A stretch of 64,000 nucleotides of DNA, taken from the NCBI GenBank assembly GCA_964035575.1, contig OZ037873.1, positions 62,001 through 126,000 of the forward strand. The letters are read 5' to 3'. Both the position numbers and the translations under genes were made by a program. Below, piece by piece: positions 9,664-21,798 of the stretch. Below the pieces are notes generated by a model. It made no database searches. It saw only the letters and a program-made list of their open reading frames with translations, and was not told where the DNA came from. The stretch comes from Rhynchopus sp. YZ270_cl-10 (lineage: Eukaryota > Euglenozoa > Diplonemea > Diplonemida > Diplonemidae). Position 1 is the first letter of the stretch, and every line of letters starts with the position of its first letter.

Positions 9664-10234
9664 TGCGCAGGTCTCGCCACCTCTCTATGATTTGGTGCTT
9701 TTAGTCGGGTGACTCTTTTTCTTCTTTTTTTGTGCGTGGATATAAATGTGTAGTGGGGATAACTGCCGCAATTCACTCAAGACACGTGGCAGAGGAGAAG
9801 GGGTTTTGATGGTTGGACAGACAAAAAGAAGAAAAAAAAAACAAAAAAATTGAAAGTGTGGCAAACGCCTCACCGTTGAATCAGCGGATGCAGGGCACTT
9901 TAGAAAAATGCATTTGACAGCTTCAATCTTCAAGAACGAGATTGTATAATATTTGAAAAATATAGGTTTGGGAAGGCTCGTTTTTCCATTTAATGTTACA
10001 AAGTAACAATAAAAAGGGGGGGGGGGGTGGGTCAGGCCAAAATCCGGGAAAAAACTTTTTTTTTGTAACAATGGCGGGAAAAAGTGTTTTTCTGCCTAAG
10101 GTTGGGGGGGGGGGGTCCCGATCGAAATCCGAGGAAAAATTTTTTTTGTTGTAACAATGGCGGGAAAAAAGTGACTTTTTCCCTGTGGTAACAAAAATTT
10201 TCTGCTCGCTGCGCTCGAAGAGGTACCGTACCCC

Positions 10235-10375
10235 TTAATTTTTTTTTGCCTGCGGCGCCATTTTTCTTTTTTGCTCCGCAAAAAAGGGTTTGTTGAGTGA
10301 CTGTGTGGTGTAAACCAGCATTTTTACACCGTACCCTATTTTTTTCCCGCCTGCGGCGCCATTTATATTTTTCGT
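10235..10375. repeat. Dispersed repeat with GCCTGCGGCGCCA, copy inside the 2.3-kb element
   Basis: Two GCCTGCGGCGCCA motifs flank TTTTGCTCCGCAAAAAAGG and a TGTGGTGTAAA..GCATTTTTACACCGTACCCTA segment. The same order is found at 51834-51955 inside the hAT-like element at 51350-52358. Two unrelated elements therefore share an internal module. Confidence 0.7.
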
Positions 10376-11913
10376 AAGTTTAGGGAACGTAAGGTGCAAG
10401 ATCAAGCTCCGTAATAAGGGATTATATTCCTGGTGTGATGCAGGGGGTACAGACAACCCGCGGGAGAACCACGGGGGAACCACGGAGAGCTGCTAGACGG
10501 TGTATGTTTTTTGTTTCCTAACACGTAGTGTATTAAGAAACTAGACAAACAGAAAGCCAACGTTCAGATCTTGTATAACAGTATTTCCCCTTGAATCCTA
10601 TTTCACCTTGCGCCAAACAGATTTTTACCCCTATTTGGCTGCGTTCAACGAAAAACACTGATATTGGTGCTCCTGATATAAAAAATACCAAGTACGCAAA
10701 ATGGGGTTATCATGAGTACCAGTTATATTTTTATTGTTATCAAGATCATACCAAACAAACTAGAAGGAAAACCACACGAATGAGGGACGGAGAGATTTTG
10801 GGACGGGGTTATTTACAGGGTATTATTACGGGGCTACACCCGACTGACCCCTGGTGGCATCTCCTGCCAACTTCATTGCATGTATCAGAATGCTTCTGTG
10901 CGTGAGCATGTGTTGACGCATGGTCCACAGCTTCCGACACTCGCACATACTCCCCCCAGTCTCCTGTTTGCTGTCGCACATTCTATCACGTACTCCTCCA
11001 TGTCCACGGTGGCACGCTGGCGGCCTCACTAAACTCATTTTTTTTTCAAACACCCCTCTACCTGAATCTGTTGCATTTTCGGTTGCAAAATGCAACTTGC
11101 CCAAATTGCAAGGGTATTCTGCAAGGGGAAATTCTGTCACAAGGAGAAAATGACCACAAATTTGACTGAGAGAGGTCACCACGGGTTTGGATTGGTTGAA
11201 ATGTGCCAAAAAAGGCATTTTCGCGCGAAAAAAATATACGGCGAGGGGAAAATACGTGAGTGAAAAAAATGGACTGCGAGTTTGGTTGTTTCAACAGCAA
11301 AATGGGGGCTGTCCCCCCCAAAGATGCCCGCTGCCACAAGAAGCTGCATATCTCTGAGATACCTGGTATTTCTGCTTGCACCACTCTTCGAATCTGCGGA
11401 ACTCTCGACGTAGTTCTCTGAGTGGCAATGGAAGACATGTGCTTCTGGAAGTTCATGCTCTCGACGAAGTGGGTCAGGATGCGATGCCACCTGTGCACAA
11501 CTTCGTACAGCTTCGTGTACCCGCTAAGAGAAGCACCGCGATCGAAGTACGCGATGCAAAAGCGCTCTTGTGTAAAAGTCGAGCCGTGGGAGGATTCCTC
11601 GGTCAAGTTGCTGTAATAGCAACTATATAATCCATTACCGCCTTGAAGGCTTTCCCAGTTTGGGTGTTTGTGACACCCGCGTGCAGGTGATGACTAGTGA
11701 AAATTTTTGACAGGTGTCATCACCCAGGTACCCAATGACATAACGAAGCATCGCTTGAAAGTACCGTTCAAAATACCTTGCTTGGGTGTGCATGAAGTAG
11801 CACACACAAGGTATATCAAACGATAAATCAATCAGATAAAACGTTACATCATTGGAAAATTGTTGGCACCGCCCCCCATGTCTTCGTATTTATTACGTCG
11901 ACAGGCCAAACAG

Positions 11914-12016
11914 CACTGTACTGTACTGTACTGTACTGTACTGTACTGTACTGTACTGTACTGTACTGTACTGTACTGTACTGTACTGTACTGTACTGCA
12001 CTGTACTGTGTACTGC
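11914..12016. repeat. (ACTGT)n pentanucleotide microsatellite
   Basis: About twenty near-perfect units, with the last few interrupted (ACTGCACTGT, GTGTACTG). It lies inside the 2.3-kb element. Confidence 0.95.
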
Positions 12017-12186
12017 GCGGAAATTGACCAAAAACGAGAACTTGTCCATTTCGTCAAATTGACCCCACCACTGGCCGGACGGATTCCGGAAATGCAAATG
12101 CCGGCTAAAAATTTCATCATCACCCGGTGTATGCCCACTGTAACAATAAATGCCAATTCGGAAAAACAGTTTTTCCGTGTAACAAA

Positions 12187-12226
<40 letters not shown>
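12187..12226 (+). repeat. Run of 40 G
   Basis: An uninterrupted G homopolymer near the right end of the 2.3-kb element. Its length in the real genome is uncertain because such runs are read poorly. Confidence 0.9.
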
Positions 12227-12228
<2 letters not shown>

Positions 12229-12807
12229 CCCGGTCGCCGAAAAAGTGGTTTTATTGTTACTTTGTAACATTAAATGGAAAAACGAGCCTTCCCTTTGCGA
12301 TAATCGTAAGAAACCCCCCCCCTGGTCTTTGGCGTAAATGAAGGGAATCTCTACCCAGATCATATCATATGATGTGCTTTCAGATCAAAGAAGAGAAAGC
12401 TGCTAGGAAGTTCTTGAGAGCGTTGTGCGCCTCTTCGTGCGAACACAGCATCGTTAACGCAGTATACAAAACGAACAATCGAGAAGAAGAATAAACGTAT
12501 CGTGCAAAGAGAAGACAAAAAGATCATAATAATAAAAGGTCTGTCACACCCCTTCCTCAAGAAAAACATACCAGAGAGTATAGAAAAAAAAAGACAAAAG
12601 GTACTTGATGCATCCTTGAACACGTTCAGACCCCACCCCACCTCGTACTGCAAAACTACAGAACACGGTGCGGGGGGAAGGGGGGGGGAAAAAAAAACGA
12701 GTGTGAGGGCAAACTCGCTTTGAGACAATGCAATCTATTTTTAAAAAAATAAAAATAAAAAAAAGGGCATCGAAACAGCTTTACTTTGTTTTGTTTGTTT
12801 TTCTTTT

Positions 12808-12857
12808 GAAAACTAGGTTGTATTCGTGTAGTCACCCGAAGATGCACTGTACAACCG
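12808..12857 (-). mobile_element. Family-A hairpin insertion, diverged
   Basis: GAAAACTAGGTTGTATTCGTG ... CACTGTACAACC lies between TTTTCTTTT repeats. The second spacer near 24355-24370 has the T-run without it. Here the stem is GGTTGTA/TACAACC, a compensated variant. Confidence 0.7.
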
Positions 12858-12999
12858 TTTTCTTTTTTAAATGCTTGTTTTTTTGTGGGTGTGTACGCGT
12901 ATAAATTTTGAATAGGGGGAAAAAAAAATATTGTTGGAATAATGGAGTAGTCCGCCATATGGTGAAAAAACAGCTCCATTTTTCCTTTTGGAAAATAAA

Positions 13000-13050
13000 A
13001 CGGTTGTATTTAGTGCAGACACAGCTGAAGGAGATCTGCTCTATACCGTC
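13000..13050 (-). repeat. Family-A-like hairpin shared by spacers 1 and 2
   Basis: CGGTTGTATTTAGTGCAGAC ... GATCTGCTCTATACCG. The stem pairs GCAGA with TCTGC and GTAT with ATAC. The same sequence is at 24505-24555, so this insertion is older than the split of those two spacers. Confidence 0.55.
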
Positions 13051-13130
13051 TTTTGCTTATTGATTTTCTTCTTCTTTTTTTTCTTCTGCTTTGGTTTCAC
13101 AGCGTATTGCAAGGTCTTCACGTATGTGAA
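13041..13130 (-). other. Candidate Lys-rich terminal exon, copy 1
   Basis: In minus sense the sequence encodes DLFTYVKTLQYAVKPKQ followed by a run of Lys and a stop. It is unchanged at 24546-24640, whereas the sequence before it differs by small indels. The stop is followed directly by the hairpin at 13000-13050. It looks like the last exon of a small basic protein, but no complete gene can be assembled around it. Confidence 0.3.
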
Positions 13131-14587
13131 GAGATCACACTGTTCTGTGGTACCCCGGGAGAAGGATGGGTGTGGTGCAGTTGTTCTCCTGTCGATAAAG
13201 AGCAGGCTTTGAGCAGACACTCCGTCCTCCATCCCAGCAAAAAAAATTAGAAAAAAAAAGGGCTAGGATTTTCTTGAAACAACGATACACTATAAAAGCA
13301 CTTTATTTGAACGCTGAAAAGGGGGGCGGGGAATAGAATCAGGGTCCCCGTAAGGCATTCAGCACATTTACATACATTTCACTTCTTTGAGGCCAAACGA
13401 GGACTTTGTCACTTTTTTTTTTTTTTGCTTTTTTTATTGTTTTTTGGAAAATCTTTTGGGATGTTTCAAAAAAAAAAAAGAACGTGGACGAAACATTGAG
13501 GAAAATATGGACCTCCTTACCTGAGGGGAGAGGGAAGGGGAGATGGTGGGAACGACATACACAAGAGAGTTACCCCTCCTCGATAAGAGTGAGTGGGTTA
13601 TGTGTTTGTGGGTGGGAGGAGGAAGGGAGGAAGGAAGGGAGGGAGGAGAAGGGAGGGGGAAAAAACTAAAGAGCTCTGGAGAAGGGGGGATGGGATGGGG
13701 CAACAGGGAACTTTTTGATTTTTTTTTGTTTTTGTTTTTGTTTTTGTTTTTTTGTGTGTGCTTGTTGCATCGGCAAAATTACACTTTACTTAACCAAGGG
13801 GGGGATGGTAAAGCTCACTCTGCGAAGAAAATAATAAAAATAAAAATGGTTTTGGTCAAAGGGCATTCTTTGTGAGATTTTTTGTTTGGTTTTTTTTGTT
13901 TTCCCCCCGACCAGACCGGGGACAGGATTGACACGACAGGGCATGACAGGGCATGAGAATAGAAGATAAAGAGAGAGACAAATTAAGGCCAAAAAGAAAA
14001 TTGAACCCCACTCAACCTCGCCACGTTGGGCATGAGATAAAGGTTGGGGACCCAAAGAAAAAGAAGAGAAAATGGTTTATTGATCCCCTCCGACAGACCC
14101 CACGTATGTAGAGGTCAGTCTGGATAAAAGCTCAATTTGAGAAGGAAAAGACAAAGGCCCTATTTTTTTCTGATTTCATTTTGTTTCACCTCACGTACTA
14201 CTCTCTTTCCTGCATACAACTGTCGCCAATCAAAAATACGTTTCCAAAAAAATAAAATAAAACTATACATTTTGTTTTTAGTTCATGTGAGGGATAAATG
14301 GTTGAGAAGAAAAAGTGGGTAATTTTTGTTTTGCTTTGTTTGTTTATTTTTCCTTTTTGATGAAATAACTTTTGAAAAAACTTTTCTTTTTTTTGAGATA
14401 TATGGCAAGGTTGCTATCTTTTTGTGTACGGGGGATATGCTGGAATATTTGGTTTACTTTGCTTTTTTTACTTCGACAAAAAAAAAAAAAAAAAAAAGAC
14501 CGAAAAACCCCCACACGCACGCCACACACACCGAGGCACACATCAAAGCATTCACGCAACCTGGCCGCCATCCACTCCTCTCGGAGC

Positions 14588-17500
14588 TCAGACGTCAGCC
14601 TCGTCCTTCTTCACCTCCATCTCACCCTCCTCAGCGTAGGGTGCGTTGGTGGTGGGCTTGGGGGCGGCCTCGTCGTCCTTGTTGGCATCCACGACCTCCT
14701 TCTGGCCCTCCTCGTCGTCACCCTCCTTCAGAGCCTCCTCAGACCCGTTGCCCTTGACGTGGTGGTCGTGGTCGGTACCGATCAGCGACATCATTGCCGG
14801 GAGCAGGAACAGTCCGTTCAGGAGACCCACAACAACAACCGTCGCGAAGACTGCGAAGAAGTACTTGAAGACGTACGGGAACTCCGAGAGCGCAAGCATG
14901 CAGAACGACAGCAGCGACGACACACCACCCTCGAGCACGGGGATGAAGGTCTTCTCAATGCAGTTCGCAATGCGCTCGTTTCTCGACCCAACAAAGGTCT
15001 CAAACCCAACAACAACGTGCGCAGAGAACTCAACAAAGATACCAATCGACATCAGCAGCGTCACAGCCACAAGCGACGAGAAGCTGAGGCCAATCGACAT
15101 GATGAAGGCAGCCACCTCAAGGGTACCGCACACCGAGCAGAAGGTGATCAGAAGTGCGCCCTTCATGGACACAGCCAGCAGCAGGCAGCAGCAGAAGACG
15201 ACAACAGAGGACACGATGAAGGACTGCACAAAGTACTTCTTCAGCGAGAAGAACTCCTGCACTGTCAGGTAGTCACGGCTGGGGAGCGGGAAGGCCATGT
15301 CGTCACCGAAGAACTCATCGGCCATGTCACGGAAGTCCTCCACGTGGTCAATCCAGTCGTCGGTCGAGTTGAACAGCGTCTTGTCAAGCGAGTACGGCAC
15401 GTACAGCATCTCCATCTGGTTGTTCTTGTCGTACGAGTCCTGTCCGAAGGTGAACCCGAACCCGTCAGAGTACTGCGACGTCGACGACAGGAAGGGGCTC
15501 GCAACGGGGTCTCTCCACTGGTGGAACTTCGTCAGCGGCTGCGATCCGTTCGTGTAGTTCGCGAAGTACAGATTCGGGTAGTGGTGGTGTGTGCCCGACG
15601 CCTGGGGAATGGTTCCGCTCTGGTCCCAGGTCACACCGTTGGGGTTCATAGTTCCCGGGCGGGCAGTGCTGATGTACGTTCCGTAGAAGGTGTGGAGGAA
15701 GAGCTTCGAGAGTGTGCTGTACCCAGTGTCGTTCGTCCACTTGTTCGTCGACATGAGCTCGTAGAACTGCTGGAACTTGAACTGGCTGATACGGTCGTCC
15801 ATGTCGAGCACCTCTCCCCTGAAGAAGTACCAGTGCTCCTGCTTCTGCGAGAGCAGGTGGGTGTCGTAGTCCTGTGTGTGTGTGTGTGGTAGATGGGTGG
15901 TCTCGACCGTGTTGAAAGTGACATAGAAAGCTTGGTACATTATATGCAAGCAAAAGAAAGGATTATACAGCTGAGCCTAAGCCTCTGCTTAGTCAGCTTG
16001 ATCACATTCGAGGAAGGCTCGAATTGAAACACAACAGCACTGTGTGCCACCATGCAGCCCTATAGTATACATCCATTTCGTGGTTTACATCTGACACGAA
16101 AATAACTGATGTCAAAGATTCCCTTCAGCCTCGCAATCACCCATGCGAAGCTGTCCACTCTGCAGACGTCTGCTTTGTGACTTTGCAACAATGACATACC
16201 GAGAACCCCTTCGATGTGTAGGACCCTCTCGGGGTCAGGTCCGTCATGTCCAGTCCGAAGGTCAGCGGGTAGATCACGCTGAGGGACACAACGGCCCAGA
16301 TGAACAGGCACATGGCAAGGGCGACACCGACAATCTGTGTGATACGGTTCTGCATAAGCGGGATGAAGTAAGGCTGCAGGAAGCATGTGTCCAGACCGAA
16401 GCCCTTGATCGCGCCGAGCACGCCCCCGCTCTTCGCCTCCTCCTCCTTCTCAGCGTCCTCGTCCTTCTTCTCCTTCTCGTCCTCGTCACCGGCAACAGCC
16501 TCAGCCTCCTGTGCCTTCTTCTCCTGCTTGTCAGCTGCAATCTGTGTCGTTGATTTTGTAAAAAGACAAGTAACTCCTTGTCTCAGCATATGTGATGCAT
16601 ACCTTCTTCAGGTTGTCGCACTCCCAGGCGATGATGGCGGGGAAGGCCATGAACATGATGGCGTAGTTGAAGACAACGATGACACCTGCACCGCACATGA
16701 AGTCACGCAGGGCAGGGATCGGGAGGATCATTCCTGTGAAGAACGCAGAGGCGTTGCAGACAGACGTGAGCGTCACGGAGACACCACCCTCGCGGTACAG
16801 CTCGCCCATGATGTCGTCCGTCTTGAAGCCGGCAGCGGTCTTGTTCGGCACCTCCCTGTAGTAGTGGAGCAGCAGGAACATGTCGTCCACTCCAAGCCCA
16901 AGGGCAAGGAACGGAAGCGCCTGAAGCATCGCGTGGTTCAGCTTGATGTCGATAAGAGCAATGAACCCGTACGCACCCAGGTTGCTGATGATCACGAAGA
17001 ACACACCAATGAACGATGCCCTCGCCAGAGACTTCTCGTATTCAAAGCTGAACCCCGCAAACACAGCCACAACAAGGATGATCACGCATCCGAGCACCAG
17101 CTGCAGGACACGTGCCTTGGAGATCTCGGCAAACATCTTCTTCGGCAGGGACGAGTAGAAGATGGACACCTCGACGTTGGCCCACTCGTCTTCGTCGTCG
17201 TTGATCTCCTCAAGACGGTCAGAGGCGGCGGCGTACCAGTCCTGCAGGGCTTCGTCCACCTTGCGCTCGCTCATACCCGCAAGGCCGACCTTGTACTCCT
17301 GCGGGTGTGGGTGTTGGTGTTGGTGTGGGTGTGGATGACAAAGTGTGTGGGAGATTGGTAAAAGGTGTGAGAGGTGTGAGAGGGCTGTTCCATACCATGG
17401 CACGGTCAGGCGAGTACATGAACATGAGCGAGTTCAGCGTCTCTGCGCTCGTGATCTCGTTGTTCTCGTTGACTGTGGGCGATCCGACAACGTACCCACG

Positions 17501-18856
17501 GGAGCGGGTGATGGTCTTCAGCCACATGTAGCACTGGTTCGGGTAGCCGTTGACACGGGCCTCGAAGTCGGACTGGTTCATGCCGATCAGGGAGGGGTTC
17601 AACTGGTAGTGAGCGAGTGTCTCGGGGAGACGCAGCCCAAGGGTGACGATCTGCACAAGCGCTGCGTACTTCTGGTGGTGCGAGGACCAGTTGCCGTAGT
17701 TGGTGACGGGCGACAGGAAGAGTTCGGTGGAGTAGTCGATCAACCACGACCCCTCAAGGAAGCAGTCCAGAATCGACGGCACGAAGCAGGGGGAACCCTT
17801 GTTCGCGTGGAAGTCGAGCGACGTGCAGAAGTCGTGCATGCCGAGGGTCACGGTCGAGCCGTTGATCCTGGTCGACTCAACAGTCACCTTCTCGACCTCC
17901 TTCAGCACACGAAGCTTGTTCAGCGCAGTCGCCACGGTGTAGGCGTTGGACCCGTCTGAGTTGCCGACCATGATCGCGGCACTGCTTCTCTGCTTCGAGT
18001 CCTCGGTCCACTCGTCCATGAAGTTCAGCTCGCTCTCAAGACGTCCTCCGATGGGTGCCCACTCAGACGAGAAGTCACCGTTGTCCTCAACCTCCGCGTA
18101 TGGGAGCCCACTGCAGGCAAACACGATGGCCGCCAGCAGGGTTCCTCCACAGAAAAACCATCTGTAGACGGAGATGGTGTGTCCGACCTTCATCATCTTC
18201 CCGGGCACATCACGCTTGTACTTGTAGAACTCAGCGATTTTGTCCTTCAGGACGAAGGCCATGGCACCGACGAAGACAAGACCGATGAAGCAGAAGATGA
18301 CAATCATCACGATGAAGCGGTCCTTCGAGCCCCCTGTGCAGTCGATCTCCGCACCGTTGAGCTCGCAGTCTGCGCACACCTTGTCGTCGTCGGGGTTGAT
18401 GCAGTGAAGCTGCATGCAACCGGTGCTTGTCTCACAACCGCGTGTGTCCACACGGATGGCAGGCTCGATCATCCATTGTCCAAACACGTTCCGGCACCAC
18501 TCCATGTTGGCAGGCTCCGTGTGCGAGGCGTCATAAGCAGTCGTGTTCGACACAGGGAGGAGGGCACGGATCACCCAGTCTGTGGTGTGGCAGTCCATGT
18601 GGCGTGTCACCACCCAGTAGTCAAGCGTCTCGTGGCGCAGCATGTAGTACACATCCTCCGGAGTCGACGACACGTTGTCACGGTCGTTCAGCTTCCACAC
18701 AGTGGCACCGTGGCAGAGGTCCGTGGTTGCCGCGTACCGTCCTCCTGCCTCAGTCTGCGTCCGTGCGTTGTCGAACAGGTAGTTGTACGTCTGTGCGTCC
18801 GTCGTGGTGAACGACACTGCAAGCAGTGCCATAGAAAGCCATGATGTCCCCATCAT
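14588..18856 (-). CDS. Patched/Dispatched-type RND membrane protein with sterol-sensing domain, array copy 1
   Basis: Four exons, read right to left: 17396-18856, 16603-17298, 16200-16541, 14588-15871, all in phase 0, giving 1260 aa. Donors are GTATGG, GTATGC and GTATGT; acceptors end CAG. The N-terminus (MMGTSWLSMALLAVSF) is a signal or first span. An extracellular Cys-rich stretch follows, with spans near residues 181-203 and 233-250 and a large loop. The sterol-sensing block at about 550-719 includes LGLGVDDMFLLLHYY, the GxxxDD motif of the family. An acidic cytoplasmic insert begins exon 3. The second RND half has VEFSAHVVVGFE and five to six spans. The tail is acidic. Patched-related proteins use the ion gradient to move sterols or lipids; the substrate here is unknown. 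The start is shared by all copies, with the next Met one codon on. Confidence 0.9.
15970..15999 (+). repeat. Family-B hairpin inside intron 3 of array copy 1
   Basis: AGCTGAGCCTAAGC, loop CTCT, then GCTTAGTCAGCTT. Both stems are perfect, but their bases differ from those of the 6616-6646 copy. The other two genes lack it in intron 3, so the hairpin was gained or lost after duplication. Confidence 0.65.
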
Positions 18857-19220
18857 GTTGGATTTGATTCCTCTTTGCCAAAACTCGGTGTATAACAATA
18901 TAACAACAACAACAGAAAGGATCTGAGGTGTAGGTTTGTGTCTGTGGGTTTGGCTATGAAGGGAGGACAGTGGTTGGGAATGGGACACGACATATAAAAA
19001 TAGGAGAGTGCTTTTTTTTGTTTGTTTTGATAAAAAGGGGGGGTTTTGAAGGGAGGGGGGAAAGCCCCAATCAAAACGACGCAAAAGGATCCCTTGCAAA
19101 ATATTTTTTTTTCCAGAGGAACTGGGGCGCCAAGGTTTTTGTAATTTAAATAAGGTTCCGTCTTGTTCACATTTTGTTGCTGTTGTTTTTTTTTTTTTTT
19201 TTGATATTTTTGTAAACTAT

Positions 19221-19385
19221 CCTTTCATGTGTCCCCCCTGCCGAGGCAGGTGGTCGCTCATCTCGTTCTACTGAAGGGTAGTCACGGGACCCACGGGTCC
19301 CAGTTGGTGCTGCTTTTCCCTGGACTTGTCAGGTCCTGTTGGGTGCACATCTTTCCTTTATTTTTTGCGTGAAATAACACTATCT
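19221..19385. other. Conserved GC-rich island, copy 2
   Basis: Same as 5578-5745: inverted repeats CTGCCGAGGCAG and GGGACCCACGGGTCCC are intact. Confidence 0.4.
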
Positions 19386-19665
19386 CTGTACGGGGGGAAA
19401 AGAAAGCGAAGACACCTAGGCAAACGTATGAAGGGAGGGGGAAAAGAGAAGACTGAGCTCCGTTATTCTTCTTCTCTTTTGTTCTTTTGTCAGAGAAGAG
19501 AGAAGCAAAAAGGGACGAAGAGGGAGTGAATGGGGAAGCATTCAGCGAAAAATCATTTTCCTCTATTTTCTTCCCCACCCACCCCCTCCTTCTCGCCACC
19601 AACACCCCAAAAAGCTAAAAAAAGCTCACTTTTCCCGTCCCCCTCCCCACCCATGATACGTTTAC

Positions 19666-19715
19666 CTGGTACTCTCGTCAAAAAAATCATAACTTGGAAA
19701 ATGGAATGCTCTCAT
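19666..19715 (-). other. Candidate short 5' exon, copy 2
   Basis: Minus-sense MRAFHFPSYDFFDEST(R) followed by CAG|GTAAAC. This is the best preserved of the three copies (see 6026-6075). Confidence 0.3.
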
Positions 19716-19791
19716 GTAAAAAAAAGGGAAGTTGTGTGAAAAACGGAGTGAAAAAAATTAAAAAAAAAAACTAAGAAAAAAAAAACACTGT

Positions 19792-19822
19792 AAGATGAAT
19801 GTGCCTCTCGTGCACACATCTT
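19792..19822 (+). repeat. Family-B hairpin, spacer copy 2
   Basis: Identical in stem and loop to 6616-6646; it lies about 75 bases upstream (minus sense) of the candidate exon at 19666-19715. Confidence 0.6.
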
Positions 19823-20635
19823 CTCAAAAGAAACCGCCACAATATTTCCTGTAACTAGAAATCAACAATGAACAAGAAAAATGGAGGGGGGGAGAAAAAA
19901 GGAAAATATCCAACAAAGTGTCTCCTTTCCTTCCCTCCTCAACCTTCTCTTCCCCCTTCTGCTTCCTTTGCAGTTTCTCTTCTTTTTTCCTGTTAACCAG
20001 CTCTCGGCCTTTTGTGACTTTTGGTGAGGATGCGTAGGGAGCTAAGCCTCCACCTTCTCCCCTTCACACATGGTCGAGACACATCGGGAAAACAAATTGA
20101 AAAAAAAGGAGGTACGAAAGGCACGAAGGGGAAGGTGTTATTCAATTTTGAGAGAGAAAGGGAGAGGGAGAGAAAGAGGGAGAGGAATGACAGAAAACTG
20201 CAAAAAAAAGAAAAAGAAACTGGGAACTATGGAAGTCACCCTAAAGAGAAAACAGTAGTCTAATTTTGAAAAAAAGGAAAAAGAAATGGCTGGTGTTCTT
20301 TTGCTTTTTTTGTCTGCGCAGCCTCCGGCTGGCTGTGGGGAATTCACTTTCGCTACTTACCATCATCATCGAATCGGTGGGAAAATATTTTCCCATCAAA
20401 ATAAAAATAAAAAAATGTGCGTCTCTCACTAAAGTGACACTACACAAAAACAGTATTCTCAAAAAAAAAAAAAAATAGTAAAAAAGATAAGGCAAGCACG
20501 CACACGGTTTTGTTTTTTGTTTTTCTTTGTTGTGTCAACAATCGCCTAATGTTCCCACCTTAGTGGGAGAACTAGGGTTTGTACTCAATATTGAGCCTTT
20601 ATTTTGTACTACGGAAGGTTTAAATCGTAGTTCGT

Positions 20636-20750
20636 CCTGATTTCCTTCTGATTTTGCCTGAAATTGATGGAGTTTTGGGCGGTTAGCTAAGACCACCGAA
20701 CGCCATCAAACATCACCCAAAACACCATCAAATTTCAGGCAAAAATCAGG
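20636..20750. mobile_element. 115-bp foldback element with CCTGATTTT ends
   Basis: The left arm (CCTGATTT..TGATTTTGCCTGAAATTGATGG..GTTTTGGG) is the inverted copy of the right arm (CCCAAAACACCATCAAATTTCAGGCAAAAATCAGG). The third spacer near 32258-32295 has only a short diverged remnant ending ATCAGGTGG. The ends match those of the foldback at 42093-42190. Confidence 0.7.
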
Positions 20751-21211
20751 TGGACAATCCCTAAGAGAGTAACTATAAGGATCACCGTGGATAAGAAACC
20801 TTCGACCGTACAGCACAACAACACATCTGCACATGCACCCACTTCGAATCTCATGAGAAACCGTCAATGGTGTACACAAGCAGAGTATTTTATTGGTTTA
20901 AAAAAACTTAATTTTTTTTTGGTAATCGAACAAAGGTTCTTCTGGGGCAAAAAAAACACTTTTTTTAGAAAAGAAAAAAACCACTTTTTCCCCAGAAACC
21001 AAACCGAAAAGAAAAGACGAAGAGGAAGAAAAAGGAGGAGATAAAGGGTTCAAAAATATGGTTCCATTGTGTTCGTGTTGTCTGAATGGGGCAGGCAACT
21101 GGAAGACAACTGCGCAACGCCTTTGTCCAGATGCAGGCACATATGGCAACCACAGCAAGGTCCACGTCCACACATTTACTAAACTGCGAGAAAGAGAAGG
21201 GAAAAAAAACT

Positions 21212-21246
21212 GATATGAACATGCTTCTCGTGCATACACACATCTT
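21212..21246 (+). repeat. Family-B hairpin, second in spacer copy 2
   Basis: Same sequence as 8339-8373. Confidence 0.55.
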
Positions 21247-21767
21247 TACGAAAGAGAGAAAGAAAAAGAGAACAGAAAAAAAAGAGAAATAGTACACAAA
21301 ACTATAGAGGAGAACAAGAGTGGGGACATTTTTTTTTTTTCCCGCAAAACATTTGGAAACGTAAACCCCTTCACAACGAAGGGGAAGGGACATTGCCGAT
21401 CAACGTTCTGCGGACGTGTTAAGTCTATGGACAGGACTAATTGCATTTTATATTTTTCCTTTTTTTTTTGTAAGATGGAAACACACGAGAAATGTCTCCT
21501 ATCGATTGTTGGGGTGGCAATTGAAATGTATAGTAACAAGGGATAAGGGGTCTGTGGATGTGTTAAAACTGAAGGGGGAAAAGGAAATCGCAAAAGGCCC
21601 AAAAGGGCAGTTCATAATACCTTTCGTTGTGTGGTTTGCCCCCTTTTTTTGTCGACAAATCGCCTGAGAGTAGGTCTGATTTGTTTTCTTCTTCACCACC
21701 TTAGGAGTAAAATACCCTTCACATTGACAAAAGAAGAGATTAGCTTCATAAGAATAGAGAAAAACAG

Positions 21768-21798
<31 letters not shown>

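Larger units (their letters stand above)
9970..12293. mobile_element. 2.3-kb DNA transposon with ~45-bp inverted ends and TTT target duplication
   Basis: The left end (GGGAAGGCTCGTTTTTCC...AATGTTACAAAGTAAC, 9970-10012) is the inverted copy of the right end (GTTACTTTGTAACATT...GGAAAAACGAGCCTTCCC, 12251-12293). TTT flanks it on both sides (9967-9969 and 12294-12296). The second spacer shows the empty site, ATAGGTTTGCGATAATCG, near 23650. A 3-bp duplication fits PIF/Harbinger- or CACTA-type elements. Minus frames at 11058-11606 and 10826-11218 give 182 and 130 residues; I cannot recognise a DDE transposase in them, so it is probably non-autonomous or carries captured sequence. It includes the microsatellite at 11914-12016 and the G-run at 12187-12226. 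Confidence 0.85.
5285..14587. other. Spacer below Patched-like gene 1 (longest of three homologous spacers)
   Basis: This 9.3-kb spacer aligns block by block with 18857-25867 and 30037-36201. Extra length comes from insertions absent from one or both other spacers: 6095-6597, 7136-7782, 8628-8677, 9970-12293 and 12808-12857. Between the insertions it is T/A-rich with conserved GC-richer islands (about 5578-5745, 8190-8310, 8500-8600, 8790-8890, 12370-12475, 12600-12670, 13080-13230, 13500-13660, 13990-14130). No complete gene can be supported outside the insert at 7136-7782. Confidence 0.7.

Noticed and set aside
10826-11606. Minus frames in the 2.3-kb element as a transposase
   Set aside because: I cannot find a DDE/D pattern or a recognisable DNA-binding motif, and the frames overlap one another.
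11914-12016. (ACTGT)n as a telomere-like or CRISPR-like array
   Set aside because: It is a plain pentanucleotide microsatellite with no spacers, and it lies inside a transposon.
14372-15892. Long plus-strand open frame (506 aa) across exon 4 of the first transporter gene, with equivalents at 25730-27202 and 36364-37488
   Set aside because: It is the antisense of a conserved GC-rich coding exon, is full of Arg/Val/His from reversed codons, has no domain, and appears in every copy only because the sense exon is conserved.
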